A stretch of 49,945 nucleotides of DNA from B3-G11 sp036985855 (GTDB lineage: Bacteria; Actinomycetota; Acidimicrobiia; Spongiisociales; UBA5794), in the NCBI GenBank assembly GCA_036985855.1, contig BTQL01000010.1, positions 1 through 49,945 on the forward strand, in the 5' to 3' direction. Both the position numbers and the translations under genes were made by a program. Below, piece by piece: positions 8,145-15,778 of the stretch (positions are counted from its first letter, which is position 1; each line of letters begins with the position of its first letter). The notes under the pieces were generated by a model that worked only from the letters and a program-made list of their open reading frames with translations, ran no database searches and had not been told where the DNA came from.

Positions 8145-8336
8145 CTACTCCTCGGTCGTCAGAACGCCGCGAAGCCTTGGGTACCGAACAGGACGGTGGT
8201 TGTGGCAGAACTCTGCACGGTTGTACTTCGATAGCTGCGTGATGCAGTCAGCACTCGCGCAGGTTCGTTCTTCGTCATACGTCTTTGGGCGACGCGACCG
8301 ACCTTTCGGTCGGGATGCCTTGAGGATGTCAGACAT
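8145..8336 (-). CDS. Small CxxxxC...CHxH putative zinc protein
   Basis: 63 residues from the ATG at 8336, which has AAAGG 10 nt upstream; a longer frame starts at 8399 without support. The basic N-terminal third (SRPKGRSRRPK) is followed by TCASADC, the segment LSKYN and FCHNH. This C-x4-C with LSxYN and C-x2-H pattern recurs in small actinobacterial proteins and probably binds one zinc. A role as a nucleic-acid-binding or regulatory protein is inference from the basic charge. It lies downstream of lnt on the same strand, with a 103-nt gap, and ends at the hairpin at 8081. Confidence 0.65.
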   Translation of the reverse strand: MSDILKASRPKGRSRRPKTYDEERTCASADCITQLSKYNRAEFCHNHRPVRYPRLRGVLTTEE

Positions 8337-8439
8337 GATGTTTGTGCCTTTCTTGGGTCCGTTGATGCGGTGCAGGTCTGTGCAATTGGCACGCGACACT
8401 CACACCGAGAGATCTCGGAAGTACCCAGTCTAATTACCA

Positions 8440-9951
8440 CTACTCCGAACGTGCAAAACCAAATCGTCTTTCACGCGGAGCGGCACCGACCGAGTCGCTG
8501 CTTCTCGCCCCGGGCACGGCGAGGGCAAACACACCGATCACAACCATTAGAGCAGCCAGCCAATCACCGAATCGAACCCACAGAGTCGGGACATCGGCAT
8601 TGAACTGCACCGATCCGAAGAGAACGGTCGACTCGAGCATTTCCGTCTCTGCACCGACCTCACCGGCACCGGTGACGAAGGTTGACTTTCCTGTTATCGC
8701 TGCAAGGGCAGTTTCGAGACCGATTCCGGCGGAATTGACGCGCACAAGCCCGATCAGCTGATCCGAGGCTGCCGAAATGCCATAGCTGCTTTCATTCGTC
8801 GCGACGACCATCACCTGAGCACCCGCCCTTGCCATCGAGCGCATCGAACGAGCAAAAGCCCCCTCGAATGAGATCACAGAACCAACGATTCCCTGCTCAG
8901 TTGGGAACACGATCGGCTGGGTTCCCGAGATCATGTCTCGCGGTACTTGGTCGAGTTGGGGCACGAATCCGAACAACCCCCGAAGCGGGACGTACTCACC
9001 GAAGGGAACAGGGTGTCGCTTCTGATACTCGCCGATCTTGACACCCTCTGGTGAATAGAGCGCGTTGAAGTTGATGAAGAACCTCTCTTCAACGATGCGT
9101 GTACCGGAGATCAGCATGTATGCGTCGAGTCGGCGAGCCTGCTCGATGATCGCAGTACGCACGTCGTCGTTTTCGTCGGGCTCATACGGCGTTCCAACAG
9201 AGTTCTCAGGCCAGACAACGAACTCGACAGTCCCTTCAGGGATGGATCTCGTGAGCTCTATGTGGCGCTCAAAGATTCTCTTCGATTCGTTCTGGCATCG
9301 GGTCTGAGGACAGGGAGATCCGCCTTGAACGATCGCCGTTCTCCAGACCTGGGCGGCCGGTGCGGGGGCGAGGAGCGCTCCGCCGATCATCAAAAGCATC
9401 ACGACAGCAATAGCGTCGACCGCGAACCTCCACACTTTATGGTTCTCGATCACGAGGGTTATCCCTGCCGCTACAGCAACCGTGAGCACAGACCATCCCG
9501 AAGGCCCGATCCACTGAACGGACCCGAGCGCACCGGGGAGCGAAGCTGTCGGATAGCCGATGTCTCCCCATGGGAATCCGCCGAATGGGAAATGACCCCG
9601 CAGGAACTCGAGAACGACCCACCCTCCGATCGCGATATAGAACCACCGCCAAGGTGTCCAGAGTCGGAATGTCCAAATCCACAACGCATACAGGGCGGTG
9701 AAGCTGCCCATGAGAATCGAGAGCGGAAACCATGCCACGAATCCAAGAACCATCAACCAGTTGAGCAGCAGACCGAAGAAAGCTGCTCCCCAACCGAAGC
9801 CCAACATCAGAGCCCACATCGGTCGTTCAACAGAGCGCACGGCCAGGAAAAACGGAACCGGCGCCACGAACGCAATTGGCGCCAAACCGAGCGGCGGGAA
9901 CGCTGCCCACATCAGGAGCGCGCTCAATCCGACAAGTCCCATTGACAACAT
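8440..9951 (-). CDS. lnt: Apolipoprotein N-acyltransferase homologue lacking the catalytic Cys
   Basis: 503 residues from the ATG at 9951 (TATCCT 8 nt upstream); a GTG at 9999 would add 16 mostly basic residues and cannot be excluded. Six or seven membrane spans (about 1-200) precede a nitrilase-fold domain (about 205-470) and a last span. Lnt adds the third acyl chain to lipoproteins in the plasma membrane. Glu in VVWPENS, Lys in EYQKRHPVPFGEYVP and Glu in SFEGAF are in place. The nucleophile Cys of the usual ICYE motif is Ser (TCA at 8869-8871). TCA differs from either Cys codon at two positions, so a single-base error is not enough. Either the enzyme uses Ser, or it lost acyltransferase activity. 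Confidence 0.85.
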   Translation of the reverse strand: MLSMGLVGLSALLMWAAFPPLGLAPIAFVAPVPFFLAVRSVERPMWALMLGFGWGAAFFGLLLNWLMVLGFVAWFPLSILMGSFTALYALWIWTFRLWTPWRWFYIAIGGWVVLEFLRGHFPFGGFPWGDIGYPTASLPGALGSVQWIGPSGWSVLTVAVAAGITLVIENHKVWRFAVDAIAVVMLLMIGGALLAPAPAAQVWRTAIVQGGSPCPQTRCQNESKRIFERHIELTRSIPEGTVEFVVWPENSVGTPYEPDENDDVRTAIIEQARRLDAYMLISGTRIVEERFFINFNALYSPEGVKIGEYQKRHPVPFGEYVPLRGLFGFVPQLDQVPRDMISGTQPIVFPTEQGIVGSVISFEGAFARSMRSMARAGAQVMVVATNESSYGISAASDQLIGLVRVNSAGIGLETALAAITGKSTFVTGAGEVGAETEMLESTVLFGSVQFNADVPTLWVRFGDWLAALMVVIGVFALAVPGARSSDSVGAAPRERRFGFARSE

Positions 9952-10005
9952 CCCGCGAGAGGATATCGAACTCTCCCGCTTGCGGAAGAAATCAGCCACC
10001 TGCAA

Positions 10006-10040
10006 TCGCGTTTCGAGTTCCGAGCATCGAGTTCCGGCAC
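10006..10040. repeat. Degenerate heptamer array in lnt/IMPase divergent gap
   Basis: Five 7-nt units in register, with TCGAGTT occurring twice (10013-10019, 10027-10033). The 7-nt register can be followed weakly up to the start codon at 10069. Confidence 0.6.
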
Positions 10041-10055
10041 GAGGTACCCGCCGTC

Positions 10056-10061
10056 TACCCT
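10056..10061 (+). promoter_or_regulatory. -10 element of leaderless IMPase promoter
   Basis: TACCCT, 7 nt before the ATG at 10069; no ribosome binding site. Confidence 0.55.
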
Positions 10062-10068
10062 CCGATCC

Positions 10069-10860
10069 ATGAAAGACCTTCATGTGGCAAGAGATGCGGC
10101 GAAGGCCGGAGGCGCGATTGTTGCAAAGCACTTCGGTGTACCTGCTGACGCCAGGTACAAGGGCAAGTTCGATCCAGTAACCACCGTGGACCTTGCTTCT
10201 GAAGCAGCAGTGCTGTCGATCCTCACGGAACATCGCCCCAACGATGCGGTGATGGCCGAGGAGAGCGGGGGCACACGACACGAGGGACGACACTGGATCG
10301 TAGATCCGCTGGATGGTACGGTGAACTTCGTCCACGGCATCCCTCACGTCTCGGTATCGGTCGCGCTCTACGAAGGAGACAAAGGACTCGTCGGAGTCGT
10401 ATACGACCCGTTGCGCGAGGAGATGTTCACCGCAACCGACGGTGAGGGCGCTCGACTCAATAACCACGTCATAAGCGTGTCAGGCACAACCGAACTCGAG
10501 AAGTCAGTGGTGGCCACCGGGTTCCCATACGAACACGACGTGAAAGCCGGCGAGCTGTCCGTGGTGCTACGGGAGGTGCTGCGCGAGGTCGGTGGACTGA
10601 GGCGCTACGGCTCGGCAGCACTCGACCTTGCCTGGGTTGCCGCTGGCAGGTTCGATGGGTACTGGGAGCTCGGGATCGCACCGTGGGACGGCGCCGCAGG
10701 ACACATCCTCGTTAGGGAAGCGGGTGGCACCGTGACCGATCCCCTCGGTCGCCGTTCAACGCCATCGATGGGGTTGGTGGTGGCAACAAACGGCCCGCTC
10801 CACCAGAACCTACGTACGATCATCGAATCCTGGATGCCACTGGAACAGATCACGCCGTGA
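10069..10860 (+). CDS. Inositol monophosphatase family protein
   Basis: 263 residues, full length. Mg2+-dependent, lithium-sensitive phosphatase fold. Metal-binding signatures are MAEESGG, the diagnostic WIVDPLDGTVNF and APWDGAAGHILVREAGG. Likely substrates are myo-inositol 1-phosphate, histidinol phosphate or related sugar phosphates; inositol is plausible in actinobacteria but not shown. Its TGA overlaps the GTG of the amidohydrolase gene (GTGA), so the two are coupled. Divergent from lnt. Confidence 0.9.
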   Translation: MKDLHVARDAAKAGGAIVAKHFGVPADARYKGKFDPVTTVDLASEAAVLSILTEHRPNDAVMAEESGGTRHEGRHWIVDPLDGTVNFVHGIPHVSVSVALYEGDKGLVGVVYDPLREEMFTATDGEGARLNNHVISVSGTTELEKSVVATGFPYEHDVKAGELSVVLREVLREVGGLRRYGSAALDLAWVAAGRFDGYWELGIAPWDGAAGHILVREAGGTVTDPLGRRSTPSMGLVVATNGPLHQNLRTIIESWMPLEQITP

Positions 10861-12425
10861 GAAAGCTCGTCACGGCTGATGCTGTCGTCACAGGCGACGG
10901 AGTCATCGGGGATTCGATACTCATGGTCGGTGGCAAGGTCGCCGCCGTAGGCAGAAGATCCGACCTCTCGAGGCCGGGGATCGTGGAGGAGGCGTATCCG
11001 GGCACCACGATCATTCCCGGCATGCGGGATGCACACTTCCATCTTGTTCCGTATGCAGCCCTTCTGGGTGGCTGTTCGCTCAAAGCAGCCGCAGACATGG
11101 ACGATCTCAGACGACGGCTCACCGCTTACGCGACTTCTCTTCCGGATCACGAGCCGGTAGTAGCAACGAGGCTCGACGATGAGAACCTTCGCGAGAGGCG
11201 GTTGCCGAATCGCAAGGACCTCGACGCGGCCGTTTCCGATCGTCCTGTTGTCGTCTACCGATACTGCGGGCATATCGCTGTAGCCAACACGATGGCACTG
11301 GGTACGTCTGGAATCACGGTCGACACGCGAGACCCTGACGGCGGAACCATCGACAAGGATCCGGATGGTCGACCGACGGGTATTCTGCGCGAAACCGCCG
11401 TCCGACTCGTGTCGGCCGCTCTGGCTCGGGCTCCGCAACTGGGCGAGGAAGCACTGCTTGTAGCCCTGAGAGGACTCGCGGGGCTGGGCATTACGTCGAT
11501 CGGAGCGATGATCGGCTACGGCGAGCGACCATTCGAGCAGTTGGAATCCGAACTCGCATTGTGGAAGAGAGTTGCGAGCCGGTTACCTATCAAAGTACAC
11601 GGGTTTGTGGTAGCCGATACTCCTTCACGGCTCGAAGAATCGGCTCGAATGCTCACGGGTGCAGGCACACGATTGCGGTGGCTCGGCGTCAAGAGGTTCG
11701 CCGACGGCAGCCTCGGTGGCCACACAGCGGCGATGAAGGCACCCTTTGCGGACGTCGAAACGACCGGCACGTACCGGCTCACCAGATCAGACAAAGAGGT
11801 TGCACGAAAGAGCATCGAGCTTGGTGGCATGGTTGCGATCCATGCGATCGGTGACCGAGCGGTCGATGGTGTGCTCGATGTGTTCGAGCAGCTCATAGCC
11901 GGTGGAGCCAAGCCAGCGGACCTTCGCATGGAACACGTGTCTGTGATCGATCCGTCCCTGCTCGAACGGTTCGCGAGCCTCGGCGTTTCGGCTGTGGTAC
12001 AGCCTGCGTTTCTAGCATCGGAGGCAGAGTGGGTGGAGAACCGGGTGGGCCCGAATCGCACAACCTGGTTGTATCCGTTCCGATCAATGCTCGAGTCGGG
12101 AGTTCCGATCGCCGGTTCGTCTGACTGCCCAATCGAACCCCCTCAGCCTCTGTGGGGGATGGCAGCAGCGATGGATCGACTCGGTATCAATCCGGAACAG
12201 CAGTTGACAGCAATGCAGGCGCTGGCTCTGTTCACGTCCGGTGCGGCTCGAGCCCTGCGGGAACCGAAGCCCTTGTCTGAGAGAAGCGCCGCAGATTTCG
12301 TGGTCCTCGACACTGATCCGAGTATGGCAACCGCGGAGGAAGTGCGACATGCCCAGGTGCTTGTCACGTACGTCGACGGCGACGCGGTCGAGGTGGACAG
12401 ATCACTGCCTGTCTGGGTCGACTAG
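10857..12425 (+). CDS. Amidohydrolase family protein (YtcJ-like)
   Basis: 522 residues. Metal-dependent hydrolase of the YtcJ/DUF amidohydrolase_3 group. The first metal site HxH is in MRDAHFHL; VKRFADGSLGGHTAA, MVAIHAIGDRAVDG, LRMEHVSVIDP and the catalytic Asp in AGSSDCPIEPP follow in the usual order. These enzymes hydrolyse N-acyl or cyclic amide bonds, but no substrate is assignable. The GTG start overlaps the stop of the phosphatase gene by 4 nt. Convergent with the small zinc-ribbon gene 13 nt downstream. Confidence 0.88.
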   Translation: MRKLVTADAVVTGDGVIGDSILMVGGKVAAVGRRSDLSRPGIVEEAYPGTTIIPGMRDAHFHLVPYAALLGGCSLKAAADMDDLRRRLTAYATSLPDHEPVVATRLDDENLRERRLPNRKDLDAAVSDRPVVVYRYCGHIAVANTMALGTSGITVDTRDPDGGTIDKDPDGRPTGILRETAVRLVSAALARAPQLGEEALLVALRGLAGLGITSIGAMIGYGERPFEQLESELALWKRVASRLPIKVHGFVVADTPSRLEESARMLTGAGTRLRWLGVKRFADGSLGGHTAAMKAPFADVETTGTYRLTRSDKEVARKSIELGGMVAIHAIGDRAVDGVLDVFEQLIAGGAKPADLRMEHVSVIDPSLLERFASLGVSAVVQPAFLASEAEWVENRVGPNRTTWLYPFRSMLESGVPIAGSSDCPIEPPQPLWGMAAAMDRLGINPEQQLTAMQALALFTSGAARALREPKPLSERSAADFVVLDTDPSMATAEEVRHAQVLVTYVDGDAVEVDRSLPVWVD

Positions 12426-12438
12426 GAGAAGCGGCGGC

Positions 12439-12630
12439 TTACGCGGTGCGGGACTCCGCCCAACAGATCGAGCAGTACGCGCCCCATTCTCCGTATCGCG
12501 GATCGTGGGCGAGCTGGGTGCCGCATCCGGCACAACAAGCAGACAAGAATTCGTCTGCCACGCGTGTGAAAGGACCGTCCCTCGTCAGGAGGTCAGACAC
12601 GAGCACGGTGTTGGAGTGTCCGGTCGGCAA
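12439..12630 (-). CDS. Small zinc-ribbon protein
   Basis: 63 residues with ACCAGCG and YCSICW, two CxxC knuckles 20 residues apart, as in zinc ribbons. The only early start is TTG at 12630. TACCTT stands exactly 6 nt before it (12637-12642), the spacing seen at other leaderless starts here, although TTG leaderless starts are unusual. It follows the SelW-like gene by 41 nt on the same strand. No function can be given. Confidence 0.5.
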   Translation of the reverse strand: MPTGHSNTVLVSDLLTRDGPFTRVADEFLSACCAGCGTQLAHDPRYGEWGAYCSICWAESRTA

Positions 12631-12671
12631 GGACGAAAGGTATCGCCCGAGTCCCGGTAATGCCCCGACGG

Positions 12672-12929
12672 TCAGCCCTCGGCGTCGGGGACGGGTCCGA
12701 CAATCGATTCGAGCGACTCCATCACCTCTTCGATCGTTGCGTGACGACCGAGTGCATCCTTGGAGAAGATCAGATCCTCGCCTGCGGTGACTTCAAACAC
12801 GCCGCCCCGCGAAGGGATCAAAGTGATGTCGCCGATGTAGTGCTCGTACTTGCCGAGAATCGCCTGAACCATGCTCACGGCACGGTCGGTATATCCTCAA
12901 GCTGCGCAGTATTCAATGGAGAGATGCAT
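12672..12929 (-). CDS. Selenoprotein W-like (Rdx family) protein with CxxU motif; UGA read as selenocysteine
   Basis: 85 residues if the in-frame TGA at 12897-12899 is read as Sec. Starting at ATG 12929 the protein begins MHLSIEYCAAUGY, the thioredoxin-like EYCxxU redox motif of SelW/Rdx proteins, and continues into GGVFEV and LIFSKDALGRH, the family's core. Without readthrough the call would start at GTG 12878 and lose the redox site and first beta strand. TAGGCT stands 6 nt before ATG 12929, the leaderless spacing common here, so the upstream start is well supported. A hairpin with G in the apical loop follows the UGA at the right distance. Sec insertion genes are not in the window. The alternative is a pseudogene or a base error at one codon. 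Confidence 0.75.
12867..12887 (-). promoter_or_regulatory. Candidate bacterial SECIS hairpin
   Basis: GACCGTGC pairs with GCATGGTT (8 bp, G-U pairs included) around the loop CGTGA. The loop begins 18 nt after the UGA and has G at its second position, as bacterial SECIS elements require for SelB binding. Confidence 0.55.
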
Positions 12930-12935
12930 CCGGCG

Positions 12936-12941
12936 AGCCTA
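12936..12941 (-). promoter_or_regulatory. -10 element fixing the SelW-like start
   Basis: TAGGCT on the minus strand, 6 nt before ATG 12929. Confidence 0.55.
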
Positions 12942-12981
12942 GATCTGGCAGGACAGCTATCGAGTACTCGAGCCGAGTATC

Positions 12982-12987
12982 TACCCT
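12982..12987 (+). promoter_or_regulatory. -10 element of LCP gene
   Basis: TACCCT, 9 nt before the ATG at 12997; divergent with the SelW-like promoter, 40 nt apart. Confidence 0.45.
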
Positions 12988-12996
12988 GCATCCATC

Positions 12997-14049
12997 ATGT
13001 CATCCACCACCGAAACGTTCCCAGAGATTCCACGCGTCCAGGCCCGCGGGTCAAACGACCCGAAACCACCACGACGCCGCTGGAACCGCGCTCAGAAGTT
13101 CGTACTCGGCCTTCTGGGTCTCATGGTGCTGCTCGTCTTCGTGGGTTATGGCTATCTCAAGTTCACTGAGGGAAAGATCGAGCGCATCGCCGCGAGTGAT
13201 CTCACCTCACTCAACATCGTGGCAGCTGGATCGGACCAGATCGTCAACGTCCTCGTTGTCGGCGTTGATGATCGGTCGACGTTGCCGGATGACTGGGAGG
13301 ACCGCTTCGGCGCCATCTCCGGTCGACGCACGGATGTGATGATCGTCGCCCACCTCGTCCCTGGTGAAAGCATCCAGATGCTCAGCATCCCGCGCGACCT
13401 GAAGGCAAACATCTCTGGTTATGGCACAAACCGCATCAATGCGTCCTATGTCTTCGGGGGGCCCGATCTACTTGTCCAGACGATCCAATCAGAGACAGGG
13501 ATCCCCATCAACCACTATGTCGAGATAGATTTTGCCGGAGTCGGCGCAGTTGTCGACTCGCTCGGTGGCGTGACTCTCGACTTCACCTATCCAGGAAGAG
13601 ACGCTATTTCTGGATTCACAACCGACGCAGGGCGACACACGCTCAACGGCGAACAAGCCGTGGCATATGCCCGATCGAGGCACTACGAGATCCTCAAGGA
13701 TGGACAATGGAGAGATACAAGCGGGGGTGACATTTCTCGAACAGGACGTCAGCAGGAGATTCTGATCGCGATGTTCGACCAGGTGACGTCGCCGTCGAGC
13801 GCGTTCAACCTCCTGACGTTCCTTCCCACGTTCGCTGATCAAATAACGGCGGACGAAGGCCTGAGCCTTGGGATGATGACCGAACTTGGTAAGGACGCAT
13901 TGACGCTGAGGACCAAGAACATCGACAATGCCACGCTGCCCGTCAAGAATGTGAGAGGCGAAGACGGTCGCGCCTACGTTGTACCAACAGATGCCACCCA
14001 AGCCGTGATCGACGCGTTCCTGGCCGGACAGCCCTTCCCCGAGGGATAG
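12997..14049 (+). CDS. LytR-CpsA-Psr (LCP) family cell-wall glycopolymer ligase
   Basis: 350 residues. A Pro/Arg-rich cytoplasmic tail (KPPRRRW), one membrane span at about 30-52, then an extracellular LCP domain at about 80-250. The conserved Arg/Asp residues of the pyrophosphate pocket appear in GRRTDVMIVAHL, LSIPRDLKA and NRINASYVFGG; GEQAVAYARSRH closes the domain. LCP proteins transfer polymers such as arabinogalactan, teichoic acid or capsule from undecaprenyl or decaprenyl diphosphate to peptidoglycan. The C-terminal 100 residues are helical and without assignment. Transcribed alone; divergent from the SelW-like gene. Confidence 0.93.
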   Translation: MSSTTETFPEIPRVQARGSNDPKPPRRRWNRAQKFVLGLLGLMVLLVFVGYGYLKFTEGKIERIAASDLTSLNIVAAGSDQIVNVLVVGVDDRSTLPDDWEDRFGAISGRRTDVMIVAHLVPGESIQMLSIPRDLKANISGYGTNRINASYVFGGPDLLVQTIQSETGIPINHYVEIDFAGVGAVVDSLGGVTLDFTYPGRDAISGFTTDAGRHTLNGEQAVAYARSRHYEILKDGQWRDTSGGDISRTGRQQEILIAMFDQVTSPSSAFNLLTFLPTFADQITADEGLSLGMMTELGKDALTLRTKNIDNATLPVKNVRGEDGRAYVVPTDATQAVIDAFLAGQPFPEG

Positions 14050-14051
14050 TG

Positions 14052-14079
14052 CCGAGAACCGAGACTCGATAGTGAGCTC
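14052..14079. repeat. Short degenerate heptamer array
   Basis: CCGAGAA, CCGAGAC and TCGATAG stand in 7-nt register, then a weaker unit, in the 39-nt gap between convergent genes. Confidence 0.45.
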
Positions 14080-14088
14080 TGGCCCTGC

Positions 14089-15261
14089 CTATGCAATAAC
14101 TCGTATGGCCTCAATGAGGCTCTCGACCTCTTCCTCGGTATTGAAGGCATGAAACGACGCGCGCACGAGACCTTCGATCTGTCGTTCGTGCATGTCAACC
14201 GGAGCATGCAGCGGCGTCGCAGTCGAGACGTTTATGGAACGCTCGAACAGGAGTTCGCGCACCTCGAGTACCTGTCGTCCCTCGACCTCGAATGTCACGA
14301 TGCCGCCCTTCACCGCGCCGAGGTCTCTCACCGTCACGCCATCTATCTCTTCGAGTAACTCACGGGTCATGGATGAGAGTTTCTGAATACGTTCCCAGAT
14401 GGCGTCCAGACCGATTCCCATCGCGTACTCCACTGCGGTGCCCAAGCCGAGCACGTTGGCATGGTTCTTCTCCCAGGTCTCGAAACGGCGGGCATCATTG
14501 CGAAGCTCGTAACGCTCGGGTAGCACCACGGGCGCTGTGTGCAACTCAACGAAAACGGGGTCGAGCCGATGCAGAAAGTCAGATCGAACGTACAGGAAAC
14601 CCTCTCCCCGAGGTCCGCGGAGAAACTTGCGTGACGTTGCCGAAAGCATGTCGCATCCGATTGCGGCGACATCTACGGGTAGCTGTCCGACCGATTGGCA
14701 GGCGTCAAGTAGGAAGGGAATGTCGTGCCTGCGCGCTACTTCACCGACTTCCGCTGCGGGATTCACGACACCGCTGTTCGTGGGGACATGGTTGAGGGTT
14801 ATGAGCTTTACAGAGCCATCGATCATCGACTCGAGCGCGTCGACATCGATCTCGCCGCTTGGCGCGTTCGGAACGACATCGACGATGACGCCCTTCTGGT
14901 CGCGGAGCTGGAGATAGGCCGCCCAGTTCGATACGTACTCTGTGGTCGTCGTCAAGATCCGATCACCTTCTTCGAGGGGCATCGAATAGAACGCCATATC
15001 CCATGCCCTCGTAGCAGAATCACTGATCGCGATCTCTGATGACTCGGCGCTGATCAAATCTGCGATCGTGCCGTACACAGCGTCGAGTTCATTGGCGAAA
15101 GCTCGATGCGCTTCGTAACCCCCGTACCCGATCTCATGGCTGAGATATCGGTGAATTGCATCGATCACGGGCTGAGGCATGAGGGACGCCCCGGCGTTGT
15201 TGAGGTGGATCACATTCTTCGTACCGGGCGTCTCGGCCCGAAGTTTTTCAACATCAATCAT
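14089..15261 (-). CDS. Class V aminotransferase-fold PLP enzyme (cysteine desulfurase/isopenicillin epimerase type)
   Basis: 390 residues. AGGAG 9 nt before the ATG. The N-terminal HLNNAGASLMP, the cofactor Asp in PFLLDACQSVGQLPVD and the Schiff-base lysine in SATSRKFLRGPRGEGFLYV place it in the class V fold. No obvious sulfur-accepting Cys loop is visible, and no SufE or IscU partner is adjacent, so cysteine desulfurase activity should not be assumed; epimerase, lyase or aminotransferase roles are equally possible. A second member of the fold lies at 27239-28381. The PPOX gene lies upstream on the same strand. Confidence 0.85.
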   Translation of the reverse strand: MIDVEKLRAETPGTKNVIHLNNAGASLMPQPVIDAIHRYLSHEIGYGGYEAHRAFANELDAVYGTIADLISAESSEIAISDSATRAWDMAFYSMPLEEGDRILTTTTEYVSNWAAYLQLRDQKGVIVDVVPNAPSGEIDVDALESMIDGSVKLITLNHVPTNSGVVNPAAEVGEVARRHDIPFLLDACQSVGQLPVDVAAIGCDMLSATSRKFLRGPRGEGFLYVRSDFLHRLDPVFVELHTAPVVLPERYELRNDARRFETWEKNHANVLGLGTAVEYAMGIGLDAIWERIQKLSSMTRELLEEIDGVTVRDLGAVKGGIVTFEVEGRQVLEVRELLFERSINVSTATPLHAPVDMHERQIEGLVRASFHAFNTEEEVESLIEAIRVIA

Positions 15262-15319
15262 GGAACCGCGCTCCTATCACCGACACGGTAGGCCGACGAG
15301 CTCACGCCCGGCAGTTGTT

Positions 15320-15709
15320 CTATCCCCAGCTGCCAACCTTGTCGACCTCAATCTCGTAATTGACTCGCACTTCGCCAGGGACACCGAACTGATATGAGTC
15401 GTGCCCGAGGTACTTTTTGGCGAGCTCGTCGATGAGCCAATCCCCATCGGTTGCCGTCTTGGTGACCCTGCCCTGCATGACGATGTTCGTGTACGGCTCA
15501 TCCGGCGGCGTGAAGGAGAGCGCGACTCTCGGATCTTCGGCTATGTTGCGAGGTTTGACTCGACCCTCGGCGGTCGAGAAGAGAATGGTGTCCCCGCGTC
15601 TCGTGATCCAAACCACAGATACCTGTGGCGAACCATCCGGGTTCACAGTCGCCAGGTGCACGTACACCCTCTCGTCGAGTGCGACCTTGATCTCCCTTGC
15701 GAGCTGCAT
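15320..15709 (-). CDS. PPOX-class flavin/F420-dependent oxidoreductase
   Basis: 129 residues, a single split-barrel domain. LATVNPDGSPQVSVVWI, the central GRVKPRNIAEDPRVALSF and the terminal WG match the TIGR03618-like group of pyridoxamine-oxidase-fold proteins that mostly bind F420 in actinobacteria. The reaction is reduction of an unknown substrate. The ATG at 15709 lacks a Shine-Dalgarno; a TATTGT hexamer about 27 nt upstream could be its -10. It lies between rsgA and the class V aminotransferase on the same strand. Confidence 0.85.
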   Translation of the reverse strand: MQLAREIKVALDERVYVHLATVNPDGSPQVSVVWITRRGDTILFSTAEGRVKPRNIAEDPRVALSFTPPDEPYTNIVMQGRVTKTATDGDWLIDELAKKYLGHDSYQFGVPGEVRVNYEIEVDKVGSWG

Positions 15710-15778
15710 AACTACGTCCGTTCGTTGGGGCGGGCCACAATAGATGCGCCACCGTCGTCTGTCGAAAGTGGTCTGTCG

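Noticed and set aside
9262..9945. 227-codon plus-strand open frame
   Set aside because: Antisense to lnt; composition (Arg, Glu, Pro, His) is that of the reverse of membrane helices.
12672..12878. GTG start at 12878 for the SelW-like gene
   Set aside because: It removes the redox motif and first strand; the promoter and family alignment point to ATG 12929.
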